From Cryobacterium sp. CG_9.6 (GTDB taxonomy: Bacteria; Actinomycetota; Actinomycetes; Actinomycetales; Microbacteriaceae), in assembly GCF_029893365.1 (NCBI RefSeq), contig NZ_JARXUZ010000001.1, positions 2,356,001 to 2,420,000 on the forward strand: 64,000 nucleotides of DNA, written 5' to 3'. A program made the translations under genes and the position numbers. The notes under the pieces were generated by a model. That model saw nothing but the letters and a program-made list of their open reading frames with translations, was not told the DNA's origin and ran no database searches. Within the stretch, counting starts at the first letter, position 1; each line of letters starts with the position of its first letter. Shown in pieces: positions 1 through 8,178 of this stretch.

Positions 1-834
1 ACGGAGCGACTCCAGCGTGACGGCCAGTGCCATCGGTGATTTCGAGGTGACTCGATCGAGCGTCTCCTGCGCCGCGCCCCGCGGCACCGGTCGGGCCAGC
101 ACCGCGAGTCGCTCCAGGATCGCCGGCACACTGTCCCCGGCGAAGGCCGCATCGATCCAGTCCCGGTCCGCCATCAGCTCCGATTCGGGGGCGGGTTCAG
201 AAACGGCAGCAATGGCGTCGTCGGCCGAGAGCGTGGCGAGCAGCCCGAGCAGTTCGGGGATGCGCTCCGACCGAACGAAGGTGTCGGCCAGACCCAGCGC
301 GATGGCGTCTGACGCCCCCACCGTGACGGCGGTCAGTGCCAGGTAGGTGCCGAGCTCACCCGGGGCGTGTGCCAGCAGCCAGGTACCGCCCACGTCGGGG
401 ATGAAGCCGATCCCGGTCTCGGGCATACCGATCTTCGATCGCTCGGTCACGATTCGGTGCGATCCGTGCGCCGAGACGCCCACACCGCCGCCCAGCACAA
501 CGCCATCCATCAGGGCAACGTAGGGCTTGGGGTAACGCTTGATGCCGGCGTTCATCCGGTACTCATCGGCCCAGAAGTGGGCCGACGCCGTGCCGTCTCC
601 GGACTGGGCGTCGCGGTAGAGGGTCACAATGTCACCGCCGGCACACAGGCCACGGTCACCGCTGCCGGTGAGCACAATTGTCTGCACCGACTCGTCGTCG
701 ACCCAGGTGTCGAGAGCGGACTGCATCCGCTTCACCATCGGGTGCGTGAGCGCGTTGATGGCCCGCGGCCGATTGAGGGTGAGGTGCCCGGCGTGTCCCA
801 TGCGGGTGATCAGAATGTCGTCCTGCTCGCTCAT
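1..834 (-). CDS. 3-hydroxyisobutyryl-CoA hydrolase (crotonase fold), 3' end beyond window
   Basis: Reading leftward from the ATG at 834 the frame stays open to the window edge (278 codons; relatives are about 350). It begins MSEQDDILITRMGHAGHLTL. The crotonase oxyanion motif GLCAGGDIVTLY is present, and MPETGIGFIPDVGG carries the Glu and Asp that mark HIBYL-CoA hydrolases rather than enoyl-CoA hydratases. The enzyme releases 3-hydroxyisobutyrate from its CoA ester in valine breakdown. Its start overlaps the stop of the upstream acyl-CoA dehydrogenase by ATGA, so the two are translationally coupled in one operon with mmsA. The C-terminus cannot be judged here. Confidence 0.88.
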   Translation of the reverse strand, partial: MSEQDDILITRMGHAGHLTLNRPRAINALTHPMVKRMQSALDTWVDDESVQTIVLTGSGDRGLCAGGDIVTLYRDAQSGDGTASAHFWADEYRMNAGIKRYPKPYVALMDGVVLGGGVGVSAHGSHRIVTERSKIGMPETGIGFIPDVGGTWLLAHAPGELGTYLALTAVTVGASDAIALGLADTFVRSERIPELLGLLATLSADDAIAAVSEPAPESELMADRDWIDAAFAGDSVPAILERLAVLARPVPRGAAQETLDRVTSKSPMALAVTLESLR

Positions 835-1994
835 GACTGTCCCTTCGTGGGCGCACTGCCCTCGAGGAGGGCGCGACCCACGATCAGTCGCATGATCTCG
901 TTCGTCCCCTCCAAAATCTGGTGCACGCGGAGGTCACGCACCACCTTCTCAATGCCGTAGTCGGCCAGATATCCGTAACCGCCGTGGAGCTGTAGCGCCG
1001 AATTCGCGGCGGTGAAGGCGGCATCCGTTGCAAAGCGCTTGGCCATGGCGCAGAGGGTTGCGGCGTCGGGTTCATCGTTGTCGATGGCGAGCGCCGCCCG
1101 GTGCAGCAGCCCGCGAGCGGCCTGCAGCTCGGTTTCCATGTCGGCAATCGTGAACACGAGAGACTGTTGCTCGGCGAGCGCCTTGCCGAACGCCTTGCGC
1201 TCGGTGAGATAGCGCACGGTTTTGTCCAGCGCCCACTGGGCACCGCCGAGCGAGCAGGCGCCCATATTGACGCGACCACCGTTCAGTCCCTTCATGGCGA
1301 TCGTAAAACCGCCGCCCTCCCGGCCGAGCAGATTGGCCACCGGCACGCGCACGTTGTCAAAAATGACCTGCCGCGTGGGCTGGGCGTTCCACCCCATCTT
1401 CTTCTCGTTGGGGCCGAACGACAGGCCCGGGGCATCCGCCGGCACAATGATGGCGCTGATGCCTTTGGGTCCGGGGCCACCGGTACGGGCCATGACCACG
1501 TACACGGCGGAGGTGCCGGCACCGGAGATGAACTGCTTCACCCCGTTGAGCACGAACTCGTCGGCGTCTCTGACAGCGGATGTCGACAGCGCCGCGGCAT
1601 CGGAGCCCGCGTCAGGCTCGGTGAGGCAATAGCTGCCGAGGTGCTCCATGGTGGCGAGCTGGGGAACCCACTGGTGCCGCTGTTCGTCGGTACCGAAACT
1701 GTCGATCATCCACACCACCATGTTGTGAATGGAGATGTAGGCGGCAATGGTGGTGTCACCCTTGGCCAGCTCCTCAAAGATGAGCACGGCATCGCTGCGG
1801 CTAAGGCCAGACCCGCCCACGTCTTCCTGGGCATAGATGCCGCCGAGGCCGATTTCACCGGCCTGCAGCAGCACATCCACCGGGAAATGCTTGGTCTGGT
1901 CCCACTCGACCGCGTGCGGGGCCAGGGCGGACTGGGAGAAGTCGCGCACCGCTTCGACGATGGCCTGCTGCTCCTCGGTGAGCGCGGTCATCAT
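831..1994 (-). CDS. Acyl-CoA dehydrogenase, probably isobutyryl-CoA dehydrogenase
   Basis: This 387-residue flavoprotein has the usual ACAD length. Signature 1 is YCLTEPDAGSD near residue 130 (FAD/substrate contact). Signature 2 is HQILEGTNEIMR near the C-terminus, with the catalytic Glu in ILEGTNE. The start is one of two tandem ATGs; it overlaps the stop of mmsA, and its own stop overlaps the next start by ATGA. Sitting between methylmalonate-semialdehyde dehydrogenase and 3-hydroxyisobutyryl-CoA hydrolase genes, it most likely oxidises isobutyryl-CoA to methacrylyl-CoA. The exact chain specificity is inferred from context, not read from residues. Confidence 0.9.
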   Translation of the reverse strand: MMTALTEEQQAIVEAVRDFSQSALAPHAVEWDQTKHFPVDVLLQAGEIGLGGIYAQEDVGGSGLSRSDAVLIFEELAKGDTTIAAYISIHNMVVWMIDSFGTDEQRHQWVPQLATMEHLGSYCLTEPDAGSDAAALSTSAVRDADEFVLNGVKQFISGAGTSAVYVVMARTGGPGPKGISAIIVPADAPGLSFGPNEKKMGWNAQPTRQVIFDNVRVPVANLLGREGGGFTIAMKGLNGGRVNMGACSLGGAQWALDKTVRYLTERKAFGKALAEQQSLVFTIADMETELQAARGLLHRAALAIDNDEPDAATLCAMAKRFATDAAFTAANSALQLHGGYGYLADYGIEKVVRDLRVHQILEGTNEIMRLIVGRALLEGSAPTKGQS

Positions 1995-3493
1995 TCGAGC
2001 ATCAGCGGCATCACGAAGCTCGCCCCCTCTTTGATGCCGGACGGCCAGCGCGAGGTGACAGTCTTGGTCTTGGTGTAAAACCGGAAGGAGTCGGGGCCGT
2101 GCTGGTTCAGGTCACCGAATCCCGACTTCTTCCAGCCGCCGAAGGTGTGGTACGCGATCGGTACCGGGATGGGCACATTCACGCCCACCATTCCCACGTT
2201 GACGCGGGCGGCAAAATCGCGAGCCGTGTCACCGTCACGGGTGAAAATCGAGACTCCGTTGCCGTACTTGTGGTCCGAAGCCAGCGCCAGGGCATCTTCG
2301 TAGGTGTCGGCACGGGTGATGATCAGCACCGGCCCGAAGATCTCTTCCCGGTACAGCTCCATGTCGGTGCGCACATGGTCAAAGAGCGTCGGGCCGAGGA
2401 AGAAACCATTCTCGTAGCCGGCCACGGTGTGGCCGCGACCGTCGGCCAGAAGTGTGGCGCCCGCGTCGATGCCGGCCTGGATAGCCGCGGAGACACGGGT
2501 GACGGCGTCCCGGTTGATGAGCGGTCCGTAGTCGGCGGCATCATCGAGGGAGTGCCCCACGGTGAGGTGCGCCACGCGTTCGGCGAGCTTGGCGGCGAGC
2601 GCATCGCCCGTCTCGGCACCCACCGGGACCGCAACGGAGATGGCCATGCAGCGTTCCCCGGCGGAGCCGTAGCCGGCACCCATCAGGGCGTCCGCAACCT
2701 GGTCGAGGTCGGCGTCGGGCATCACAATCATGTGATTCTTGGCACCGCCGAAGCACTGCGCGCGCTTTCCGTGGGCGGCTGCGGTCTGGTAAATGTATTG
2801 GGCGATGGGCGTTGAACCCACGAAACCGATGGCCATGACCCGCTCGTCGGTGAGGAGGGCATCCACTGCCGCCTTGTCACCGTTGACAACGTTCAGAACA
2901 CCGGCGGGAAGCCCTGCCTCCAGAAATAACTCGGCGATGCGCAGGGGAACGGAGGGGTCACGTTCGGAGGGTTTCAGAATGAAGGAGTTGCCCGCAGCCA
3001 GGGCCGGGCCCATTTTCCAGAGTGGAATCATGGCCGGAAAGTTGAAGGGGGTGATGCCGGCGACAACGCCCAGCGGCTGGCGCATGGAATACACGTCGAT
3101 TCCGGTACCGGCGCCCACCGAGTATTCGCCTTTCAGCAGATGTGGGGCACCCACGGCGAACTCGATAACCTCGACGCCGCGTTGAATGTCCCCCCGCGCG
3201 TCGGCCACGGTCTTGCCATGCTCGGAGGAGAGCAGTCGGGCCAGGGAATCCATGTCTTTAGCGATGAGGTCCAGGAATTTCAGCAGGACGCGGGCGCGAC
3301 GTTGCGGGTTCCACGCACCCCACACGAGCTGGGCCTCTGCGGCATTGGCGATGGCCGCCTCAACCTCGGCGGTGCTCGCCAGTGGAACTCTGGCCTGAAC
3401 GAGGCCGGTATTCGGATCAAAGACATCACTGAAGCGTCCCGACGTGCCGGCCACATGTTGGCCACCGATGAAATGCGTCAATTCGCGAACCAT
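1991..3493 (-). CDS. mmsA: Methylmalonate-semialdehyde dehydrogenase (CoA-acylating)
   Basis: A 500-residue aldehyde dehydrogenase starting MVRELTHFIGGQ. Key motifs are FVGSTPIAQYIY (NAD binding), CFGGAKNH and GSAGERCMA, which holds the catalytic Cys. The GERCMA context is typical of the CoA-dependent MmsA group. It converts methylmalonate semialdehyde to propionyl-CoA, the last step of valine catabolism. I chose the ATG at 3493 because it follows a GAAGGGCAG-like ribosome site and matches family starts. An upstream in-frame start at 3541 would add 16 atypical residues. It is first of at least three leftward genes with overlapping ends. Confidence 0.93.
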   Translation of the reverse strand: MVRELTHFIGGQHVAGTSGRFSDVFDPNTGLVQARVPLASTAEVEAAIANAAEAQLVWGAWNPQRRARVLLKFLDLIAKDMDSLARLLSSEHGKTVADARGDIQRGVEVIEFAVGAPHLLKGEYSVGAGTGIDVYSMRQPLGVVAGITPFNFPAMIPLWKMGPALAAGNSFILKPSERDPSVPLRIAELFLEAGLPAGVLNVVNGDKAAVDALLTDERVMAIGFVGSTPIAQYIYQTAAAHGKRAQCFGGAKNHMIVMPDADLDQVADALMGAGYGSAGERCMAISVAVPVGAETGDALAAKLAERVAHLTVGHSLDDAADYGPLINRDAVTRVSAAIQAGIDAGATLLADGRGHTVAGYENGFFLGPTLFDHVRTDMELYREEIFGPVLIITRADTYEDALALASDHKYGNGVSIFTRDGDTARDFAARVNVGMVGVNVPIPVPIAYHTFGGWKKSGFGDLNQHGPDSFRFYTKTKTVTSRWPSGIKEGASFVMPLMLE

Positions 3494-3511
3494 TGAGTCA
3501 CTGCCCTTCGT

Positions 3512-3571
3512 GTCACCGCCGTGGTGACCGCCTGACGTCAATGTACTAGGAAGTGCAACTAATTACTAGGA
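3512..3571. promoter_or_regulatory. Candidate operator region upstream of mmsA
   Basis: The gap before mmsA contains a palindrome GTCACC-N5-GGTGAC (3512-3528). It also contains two direct copies of TACTAGGA (3544-3551 and 3564-3571) exactly 20 bp apart, i.e. on the same face of the helix. This looks like a binding site for a regulator of the valine operon. No regulator gene lies next to it in the window, so the function is inference. Confidence 0.35.
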
Positions 3572-3673
3572 CTTTCATGTTTCTTAGCTGGGTGTTCGCA
3601 CGTGATCTTCACGCTCGGCGCTCGGGCGCGGTAGCGTATTTGTAGGCCTTCTCGACAGAATGGACGTGCACCG

Positions 3674-3874
3674 ATGAATGACCGCGACGACGACCCGCCC
3701 GGCATGGAACGGCACATGCTCCCCGAGCTTCCGAACTGGCTGAAGAAGCTGTCCGGCAAGGTTGTTCCCCAGGTGAGCGGCGCCGGCAAGAAGGCCAAGT
3801 CGCGCATGCTGACCGGGATCGGGTTTCAACTCTTTGTCGGTATCGCCATCCACCTGCTGAATACTCGGCGGTAG
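3674..3874 (+). CDS. Small conserved-looking protein with C-terminal hydrophobic segment
   Basis: A 66-residue ORF opening MNDRDDDPPGMERHM. It has an acidic N-terminus, a basic amphipathic middle (NWLKKLSGKVV, GKKAKSR) and a hydrophobic end (FQLFVGIAIHLLN) followed by Arg-Arg. That suggests a short membrane-anchored or tail-anchored peptide. The ribosome site is weak (GGACG, nine bases upstream). It stands alone between the leftward mmsA operon and tRNA-Arg. I do not recognise a family; codon usage is GC-rich like its neighbours, which supports a real gene. Confidence 0.5.
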   Translation: MNDRDDDPPGMERHMLPELPNWLKKLSGKVVPQVSGAGKKAKSRMLTGIGFQLFVGIAIHLLNTRR

Positions 3875-3889
3875 CGCTGGTGTCTCGTG

Positions 3890-3962
3890 TGCCCCCGGTT
3901 GGAATCGAACCAACGACAAGCGGATTAGAAGGCCGCTGCTCTATCCACTGAGCTACGGGGGC
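3890..3962 (-). tRNA. tRNA-Arg (anticodon UCU)
   Basis: The minus strand folds as a full cloverleaf. The acceptor is GCCCCCG paired with CGGGGGC, the D arm GCTC/GAGC, the anticodon loop CTTCTAA (anticodon TCT), the T arm GTTGG/CCAAC with TTCGATT loop, and the discriminator A. The innermost anticodon-stem pair is a C-U mismatch. CCA is not encoded. Confidence 0.95.
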
Positions 3963-4019
3963 GAGAAAGCTGTACAAGGTTACCCCAGTAAGCGGGGGTG
4001 ATGGTTACGCGGGGTGTTA

Positions 4020-4280
4020 TTACAGTGCCTTGGCGGCCGCCACCAGCACCTGATCGAGGGTGGGGACACCGTGTGCACGGTAGACCTCCGTGCCGTCGTC
4101 CCTGGTGATGATCACCGTGGGGGTATTGCGAACAACATTCGCCTCGGCCTCCTCACCGTGCGCGGCGACATCGAGTTCCACGAAGGTTGCTCGCGGTATC
4201 AGGCGGTGTGCCTCGGCGAGCACGGCTCTGGTCTGAGCGCAGGGCTCACAAAACGCGGAGGTATACAGGGTGAAGTGCAT
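4020..4280 (-). CDS. Thioredoxin/glutaredoxin-like small redox protein
   Basis: An 86-residue thioredoxin-fold protein: beta strand MHFTLYTSAF, then the redox site CEPC, then the cis-Pro region NTPTVIITRDDG near residue 57. The start MHFTLYT at 4280 fits the fold; in-frame starts further upstream (4307, 4361) would run into the orn promoter. The CEPC pair suggests a thiol-disulfide exchange or reductase role, with partner unknown. It is divergent from orn, with about 100 bp between start codons that must hold both promoters. Confidence 0.75.
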   Translation of the reverse strand: MHFTLYTSAFCEPCAQTRAVLAEAHRLIPRATFVELDVAAHGEEAEANVVRNTPTVIITRDDGTEVYRAHGVPTLDQVLVAAAKAL

Positions 4281-4347
4281 CGAGTCTCTTTCGTGAGCGG
4301 TCGGCATCCGTTCCAGTTTAGTATTCGGGAGCGTGTCGACCGGGCTA

Positions 4348-4378
4348 TTGTCAGGCCCCAACCGGTCCCGGTTAGACT
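4348..4378 (+). promoter_or_regulatory. Promoter of orn (leaderless)
   Basis: A -35-like TTGTCA (4348-4353) is followed after 19 bp by a -10 TAGACT (4373-4378). Six bases then separate it from the ATG at 4385, so transcription should start at the start codon. There is no Shine-Dalgarno sequence. Confidence 0.55.
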
Positions 4379-4384
4379 TGGGCC

Positions 4385-5005
4385 ATGATAAAAAGCAAGG
4401 ACCGGCTCGTCTGGATCGACTGTGAAATGACCGGACTCGATCTGGATAGAGACGAACTCGTGGAGATTGCGGTGGTCATCACCGACTACGACCTCAACGT
4501 GATCGACCCGGGACTCGACATCATCATTAAGCCCGACCCCTCGGCGCTGGAAAACATGGGCGATTTTGTGCGCAACATGCACACCACCTCGGGGTTGATC
4601 GACGAGATCCCCAACGGTGTCAGTGCGGCCGAGGCCGAGTTCCAGGTGATTGAGTACATCCTCAAGTTCATCCCCGAGGACCAGAAGGCCCCTCTGGCCG
4701 GAAACTCCATCGGCACCGACCGTGCCTTTTTGACGCGCTACATGCCGCGGCTCGACAAACACCTGCACTACCGCAACGTGGACGTCTCCTCGATCAAGGA
4801 GCTCGCCCGTCGCTGGTATCCGCGGGTGTACTTCAATGCGCCCACGAAGGATGGTGGGCACCGCGCCCTGGCGGACATTCTCGAGTCGATTCGCGAGCTG
4901 GCGTACTACCGCCAGACCGTGTTTGTCACCGATCCTGGACCCTCGAGCGACGAGGCAAAGGCACAATCCGAGAATGTTGTGTCGAACTTCGGTCCGTCGG
5001 TGTAA
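4385..5005 (+). CDS. orn: Oligoribonuclease (DEDDh 3'-5' exoribonuclease)
   Basis: A 206-residue DEDDh exonuclease. ExoI is [20 protein letters not shown] (Asp, Glu), ExoII is [11 protein letters not shown] (Asp), and ExoIII is [12 protein letters not shown] (His, Asp). It degrades two- to five-nucleotide RNAs and pGpG at the end of mRNA turnover. The C-terminal tail after [13 protein letters not shown] is a little longer than in E. coli Orn, as is common in actinobacteria. The mRNA appears leaderless. The tRNA-His gene follows 45 bp after the stop. Confidence 0.96.
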   Translation: MIKSKDRLVWIDCEMTGLDLDRDELVEIAVVITDYDLNVIDPGLDIIIKPDPSALENMGDFVRNMHTTSGLIDEIPNGVSAAEAEFQVIEYILKFIPEDQKAPLAGNSIGTDRAFLTRYMPRLDKHLHYRNVDVSSIKELARRWYPRVYFNAPTKDGGHRALADILESIRELAYYRQTVFVTDPGPSSDEAKAQSENVVSNFGPSV

Positions 5006-5050
5006 TAGACTTCATGAGTTGCCTTTGCTCCTCGGAGTGGAAGACTCATG

Positions 5051-5123
5051 GTGGGTATAGCTCAGTTGGCAGAGCGCCTGGTTGTGGTCCAGGAGGTCGC
5101 GGGTTCAATCCCCGTTACTCACC
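5051..5123 (+). tRNA. tRNA-His (anticodon GUG)
   Basis: Full cloverleaf: acceptor GTGGGTA/TACTCAC, D arm GCTC/GAGC, anticodon arm CCTGG-TTGTGGT-CCAGG, T arm GCGGG/CCCGT, discriminator C at 5123. The base before it (5050) is G and can provide the G-1 that pairs with C73, the histidine identity element. Confidence 0.96.
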
Positions 5124-5168
5124 CCATGTAGTTCCGGTTCGCTCACGCGCTCACCGAACGTTGAACGG

Positions 5169-5519
5169 ATGCTGAGCCTCGACGAGTCCGAATTCGAGCG
5201 TCTTGTTGTGGACGAGCTCGATCTGCTGCCCGACGACATGGTTGACGGACTCGACAACATCATCTTTGTCGTGGAGACGCGACCCGAAGACGGCTCCCTT
5301 GATCTGCTGGGACTATACGACGGGGTCGCCCTCACCGAGCGCGGCCAGTACGGGTTTGGCGAGATGCCGGACCGGATCGTGCTCTACCGCGAACCGCTCC
5401 TCTCGATGTGCGCCGACCTCGACGAACTGCGCGACCAGATCCACATCACCCTCGTGCACGAGATCGCACACTTTTATGGCATTGACGACGACAGGCTGCA
5501 CGAGCTCGGCTGGGGTTAG
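5169..5519 (+). CDS. Small zincin-like metallopeptidase family protein
   Basis: A 116-residue protein starting MLSLDESEFERLVVDELDLL. It carries HEIAHFYGIDDDRLHELGWG at its C-terminus: an HExxH zinc motif with a further conserved H near the end, the pattern of the short minimal gluzincin-like family widespread in actinobacteria. The substrate is unknown. Upstream start codons would overlap tRNA-His, so the ATG at 5169 is preferred. It lies 25 bp ahead of the S11-type peptidase gene, which seems to have its own promoter. Confidence 0.82.
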   Translation: MLSLDESEFERLVVDELDLLPDDMVDGLDNIIFVVETRPEDGSLDLLGLYDGVALTERGQYGFGEMPDRIVLYREPLLSMCADLDELRDQIHITLVHEIAHFYGIDDDRLHELGWG

Positions 5520-5531
5520 CGGGCGCGGGGT

Positions 5532-5537
5532 TAGCCT
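5532..5537 (+). promoter_or_regulatory. -10 element, leaderless start of the S11 peptidase
   Basis: TAGCCT sits six bases before the ATG at 5544, with no ribosome site between. This is the same spacing as at orn and several other genes here. It is inferred from spacing only. Confidence 0.4.
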
Positions 5538-5543
5538 TGACGC

Positions 5544-6818
5544 ATGAGTAGATTCCGCCCCGGTCGATTCGTGGCCATGCTGGTGGGAACCGCAGCCATT
5601 CTTGCTGTTGGCGTCTACGGCCCCGCCACCCTCCTTGGCCCGCTTCCGGAGGCCGAGACGACACTTCTTTCGCCGCCCGCGGCGGACGCAAACGTGAGCC
5701 CTCCGGCGCTTCCTGCGGCCGGTACCAGTGCGGTGACCGCGCTGAGCGTAGACGAGACCGGTGCCATTACCCCTCTGGCCGTGCCTGCCACGCCCATTGC
5801 GGCAGCCGGCAGCACGACTCCGCTCCCCCTCGCCTCCATTGCCAAGGTCATCACGGCCCTGGTGGTTTTGGATGCCAAGCCGCTGGAGGCCGGTGAAGCC
5901 GGTCCCGGCGTCACCCTCACCACCGCGGACTATCAGAGCTATCTGGACTACACCGCCCGCGGGGCGCGGTCCGTCACCGTCTTTCAGGGCGAGGTCTGGA
6001 GCGAGCAGGAACTCCTCCAGGCCATGCTCCTGGGCTCCAGCAACAACCACGCCGACACCATTGCCCGGTGGGCATTTGGGTCTGTTGATGCCTACGTGGA
6101 GGCAGCCACGCTCTGGCTCGCCGCGCAGGGTTTTGACGACACGACCGTGGTCGACGCGACCGGCTTGCAGGAGCGCAGCGTGGGCACCGGCACAGACCTC
6201 GCGGGCTTGGCCGGCCTGGCCGCTGCCCACCCGGTGATCTCGTCGATTCTGGCCAGTCCGGCATCCGCTTTGGCCGACCGGCGCGGTATTGACAACACCA
6301 CGGCGTACCTGCCTGAGCTCGGAATCACCGGTATTTCGCGCAGCTACACCGATGCCGCCGGGGTGTGCTTTCTCTTTACCGCCCAGGTCGTGGACGGCGA
6401 CAAGACCTTTGCCTTCGCCGGTGCATTCGTGGGCGAACCCGACTACACCACCCTCGACGCCGATCTGGCGGCACTCATGACCAGCGCCACGAACGGTGTG
6501 TCCGAGCAGCCCATTCTGCACAAGGGTGATGCCTACGTGCGGTTTGACACGGCGTGGGGCGCGTCCTCCTCGGGAACGGTGGGGCTCTCCAAGACCACGT
6601 TCGCCTGGCAGGCCGCCGAACCCGTGCAACCCACCATCGAGGTGGAACCGGTGACCACGGCACGCGGTGGAACGGTCGTGGGCCGTATCACCGTGGACGG
6701 CACCGCCGGCGAGACCTCTTCCACGCTCAAGTTGGATCGCACCATTCCCGACCCGGGTCCGGGCTGGCGTCTGCTGCACCCCGTGCCGCTGATTACGGCG
6801 CTGCTCGAGTCGCGCTGA
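5544..6818 (+). CDS. D-alanyl-D-alanine carboxypeptidase (S11) homologue with altered third motif
   Basis: A 424-residue exported protein. There is an N-terminal basic/hydrophobic anchor (SRFRPGRFVAMLVGTAAILA) and an Ala/Pro-rich linker. The penicillin-binding fold follows, with SIAK (SxxK, nucleophile Ser) near residue 95 and SSNN (SxN) near 160. In S11 enzymes KTG falls in a GIKTG-x-AAGxC context; here that place reads GISRSYTDAAGVC, so the Lys-Thr-Gly is replaced. The family trims peptidoglycan stem peptides. This copy may be impaired, or may bind peptidoglycan without full hydrolysis. The C-terminal 120 residues look like the usual beta-rich domain. Confidence 0.82.
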   Translation: MSRFRPGRFVAMLVGTAAILAVGVYGPATLLGPLPEAETTLLSPPAADANVSPPALPAAGTSAVTALSVDETGAITPLAVPATPIAAAGSTTPLPLASIAKVITALVVLDAKPLEAGEAGPGVTLTTADYQSYLDYTARGARSVTVFQGEVWSEQELLQAMLLGSSNNHADTIARWAFGSVDAYVEAATLWLAAQGFDDTTVVDATGLQERSVGTGTDLAGLAGLAAAHPVISSILASPASALADRRGIDNTTAYLPELGITGISRSYTDAAGVCFLFTAQVVDGDKTFAFAGAFVGEPDYTTLDADLAALMTSATNGVSEQPILHKGDAYVRFDTAWGASSSGTVGLSKTTFAWQAAEPVQPTIEVEPVTTARGGTVVGRITVDGTAGETSSTLKLDRTIPDPGPGWRLLHPVPLITALLESR

Positions 6819-6833
6819 CTTTTTCGGTAGCGC

Positions 6834-7355
6834 CTAACGGGCGGCTAAGCGGATGCTCGCCGAGCGTTCCGGGGATTCCCGTGCGCAGTATGCCACCCAC
6901 TGCTGCTGCCACTGGTCCCAGTGCTCCCGAAACATCTCGCCGTCCCGGCTGAGCGCACGGGCCTTGCGCAGCGCGTCGTCGGCGCCGATCCACACCCGAA
7001 TGTCACTGAGGGGCACGTGCGCCGCCGCCAGGGTGCCACAGCCCTCCACGATCAGCGGACGGTCCGCAGCAACCGGCGTCCACTCAGCCTGCTGCCGGGT
7101 GGTCCAGTCGTAGCGTTGCCAGGTAGCCGGGTTTCCCTCGCGGCGTGGACGCAGAACGTACCGGCCGAGATGCCCACTCGCTGCGTCGAGACCACCCCAG
7201 CCGGGGTAGATATCGTCGAGGCGCACGACGGTCGGGACCGTGTCCGTCGGCCAGGCGCGCTGGAGGGCATCCGCTAACGTGCTCTTGCCCGCACCACTTG
7301 GTCCGTCGATCAGCACGACCGTCTGCGGCGGCGCGGTCTGCAGCGCCCTGAGCAC
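6834..7355 (-). CDS. P-loop nucleoside/uridine kinase-like protein
   Basis: A 173-residue P-loop protein with Walker A GPSGAGKST near the N-terminus. RLDDIYPGWGG (the lid/substrate Asp-Asp of uridine-kinase-like enzymes) and IVEGCGTLAA (Walker B region) follow. It probably phosphorylates a small metabolite. The start is uncertain: the frame is open to 7568 but would overlap the transporter gene by 185 bp. I chose GTG at 7355 (VLRALQTAPPQTVV), which starts just after the ecfT stop at 7384. It may be the last gene of the riboswitch-controlled operon, although no thiamine link is visible. Confidence 0.65.
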   Translation of the reverse strand: MLRALQTAPPQTVVLIDGPSGAGKSTLADALQRAWPTDTVPTVVRLDDIYPGWGGLDAASGHLGRYVLRPRREGNPATWQRYDWTTRQQAEWTPVAADRPLIVEGCGTLAAAHVPLSDIRVWIGADDALRKARALSRDGEMFREHWDQWQQQWVAYCARESPERSASIRLAAR

Positions 7356-7383
7356 CGGTGTGAGCAGGCATAGTGCCGCCGCT

Positions 7384-8178
7384 TCAGGCGAGGACAAAGC
7401 TCCACGTTCCTGCCCAGACGGCAACCCCGATGGCGATTCCGGCAATGGCACACCCGATACCCACAAGAATCGCGTCCCCCACGCCCACAACGGATTCCCG
7501 TGCCCAGGTTCGAGGGTCGTCGGAGCCGAAGCCGCGTGCCTCCATGGCGGTGGCGAGCTTGCTCCCACGCCGCACGGAGATCACGAGCAGGGCGAAGGCC
7601 GGCCCCAGAAAACGCTTCACGGCACCGGACACTCCCCCACCATCTCCCACACCGCGTGCGCGCCGGGCGAGGGCCAGGGATCGCCAGTCCTCAATGAACA
7701 TTCCCACGAGCCGCAACCCGGCTAGGCCACCCAAAACGAAGCGGGCCGGCAACCGCAGCACCTGGGCGAGGCCGTCGGCGAGGTCGGTGGGGTCCGTGGT
7801 GGCCAGCAAGACGATGCCCGGCAGTCCGATCGCCAGAACGCGGAGGCCGATTGCGAGTCCGAGCGCCACGGAACCCTCCGTTACCGTGACGAATCCCGCC
7901 TGCCACAGGGTGGTTCCGGAATCCTGACCGTACAGCACCGTGGTCAGGGCGGCGAGGGGTGCAGCGATCCAGACCGGTGCCGTGCGCAGCCAGAATTGCC
8001 GGGCGCTGAGGCCGCACCAGAGGAGAAGTACACCCTCAAGCAGCAGCGCTACGCCGGCGGAGACCCAGTCAATCGACAGTAGTAGGGCGCAGCTCACGAT
8101 CAGGGCCACCGCGAGTTTGGCCACCGGGTTCAGTCGAGCCACCGCGCTCGGGCGAATGGTGGGTGTCAGCAGGCTCAC
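7384..8178 (-). CDS. ECF transporter transmembrane subunit (EcfT/YkoC type)
   Basis: A 264-residue membrane protein of the CbiQ/EcfT family with several hydrophobic helices (for example KLAVALIVSCALLLSI and GIVLLATTDPTDLADGLA). The cytoplasmic coupling segments contain Ala-Arg-Gly motifs (ALARRARGVGD; ATAMEARGFGS), the elements that contact the ATPase subunits. It is overlapped by the upstream ATPase gene (8175-8178, ATGA), so stoichiometric translation is likely. It transports the ligand caught by the S subunit encoded at 9714-10364. Confidence 0.9.
   Translation of the reverse strand: MSLLTPTIRPSAVARLNPVAKLAVALIVSCALLLSIDWVSAGVALLLEGVLLLWCGLSARQFWLRTAPVWIAAPLAALTTVLYGQDSGTTLWQAGFVTVTEGSVALGLAIGLRVLAIGLPGIVLLATTDPTDLADGLAQVLRLPARFVLGGLAGLRLVGMFIEDWRSLALARRARGVGDGGGVSGAVKRFLGPAFALLVISVRRGSKLATAMEARGFGSDDPRTWARESVVGVGDAILVGIGCAIAGIAIGVAVWAGTWSFVLA

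Noticed and set aside
1101..2078. A 325-codon plus-strand frame opposite the acyl-CoA dehydrogenase
   Set aside because: It is antisense to a clear ACAD gene and lacks any domain; long shadow frames are common in high-GC DNA.
3890..3962. tRNA-Arg as a pseudogene because of a C-U mismatch in the anticodon stem
   Set aside because: All other stems and conserved positions are intact; one mismatch at the base of the loop is tolerated.
5313..6779. A 488-codon minus-strand frame opposite the zincin and S11 genes
   Set aside because: It is His/Gly/Arg-rich without motifs and spans two recognised genes on the other strand.
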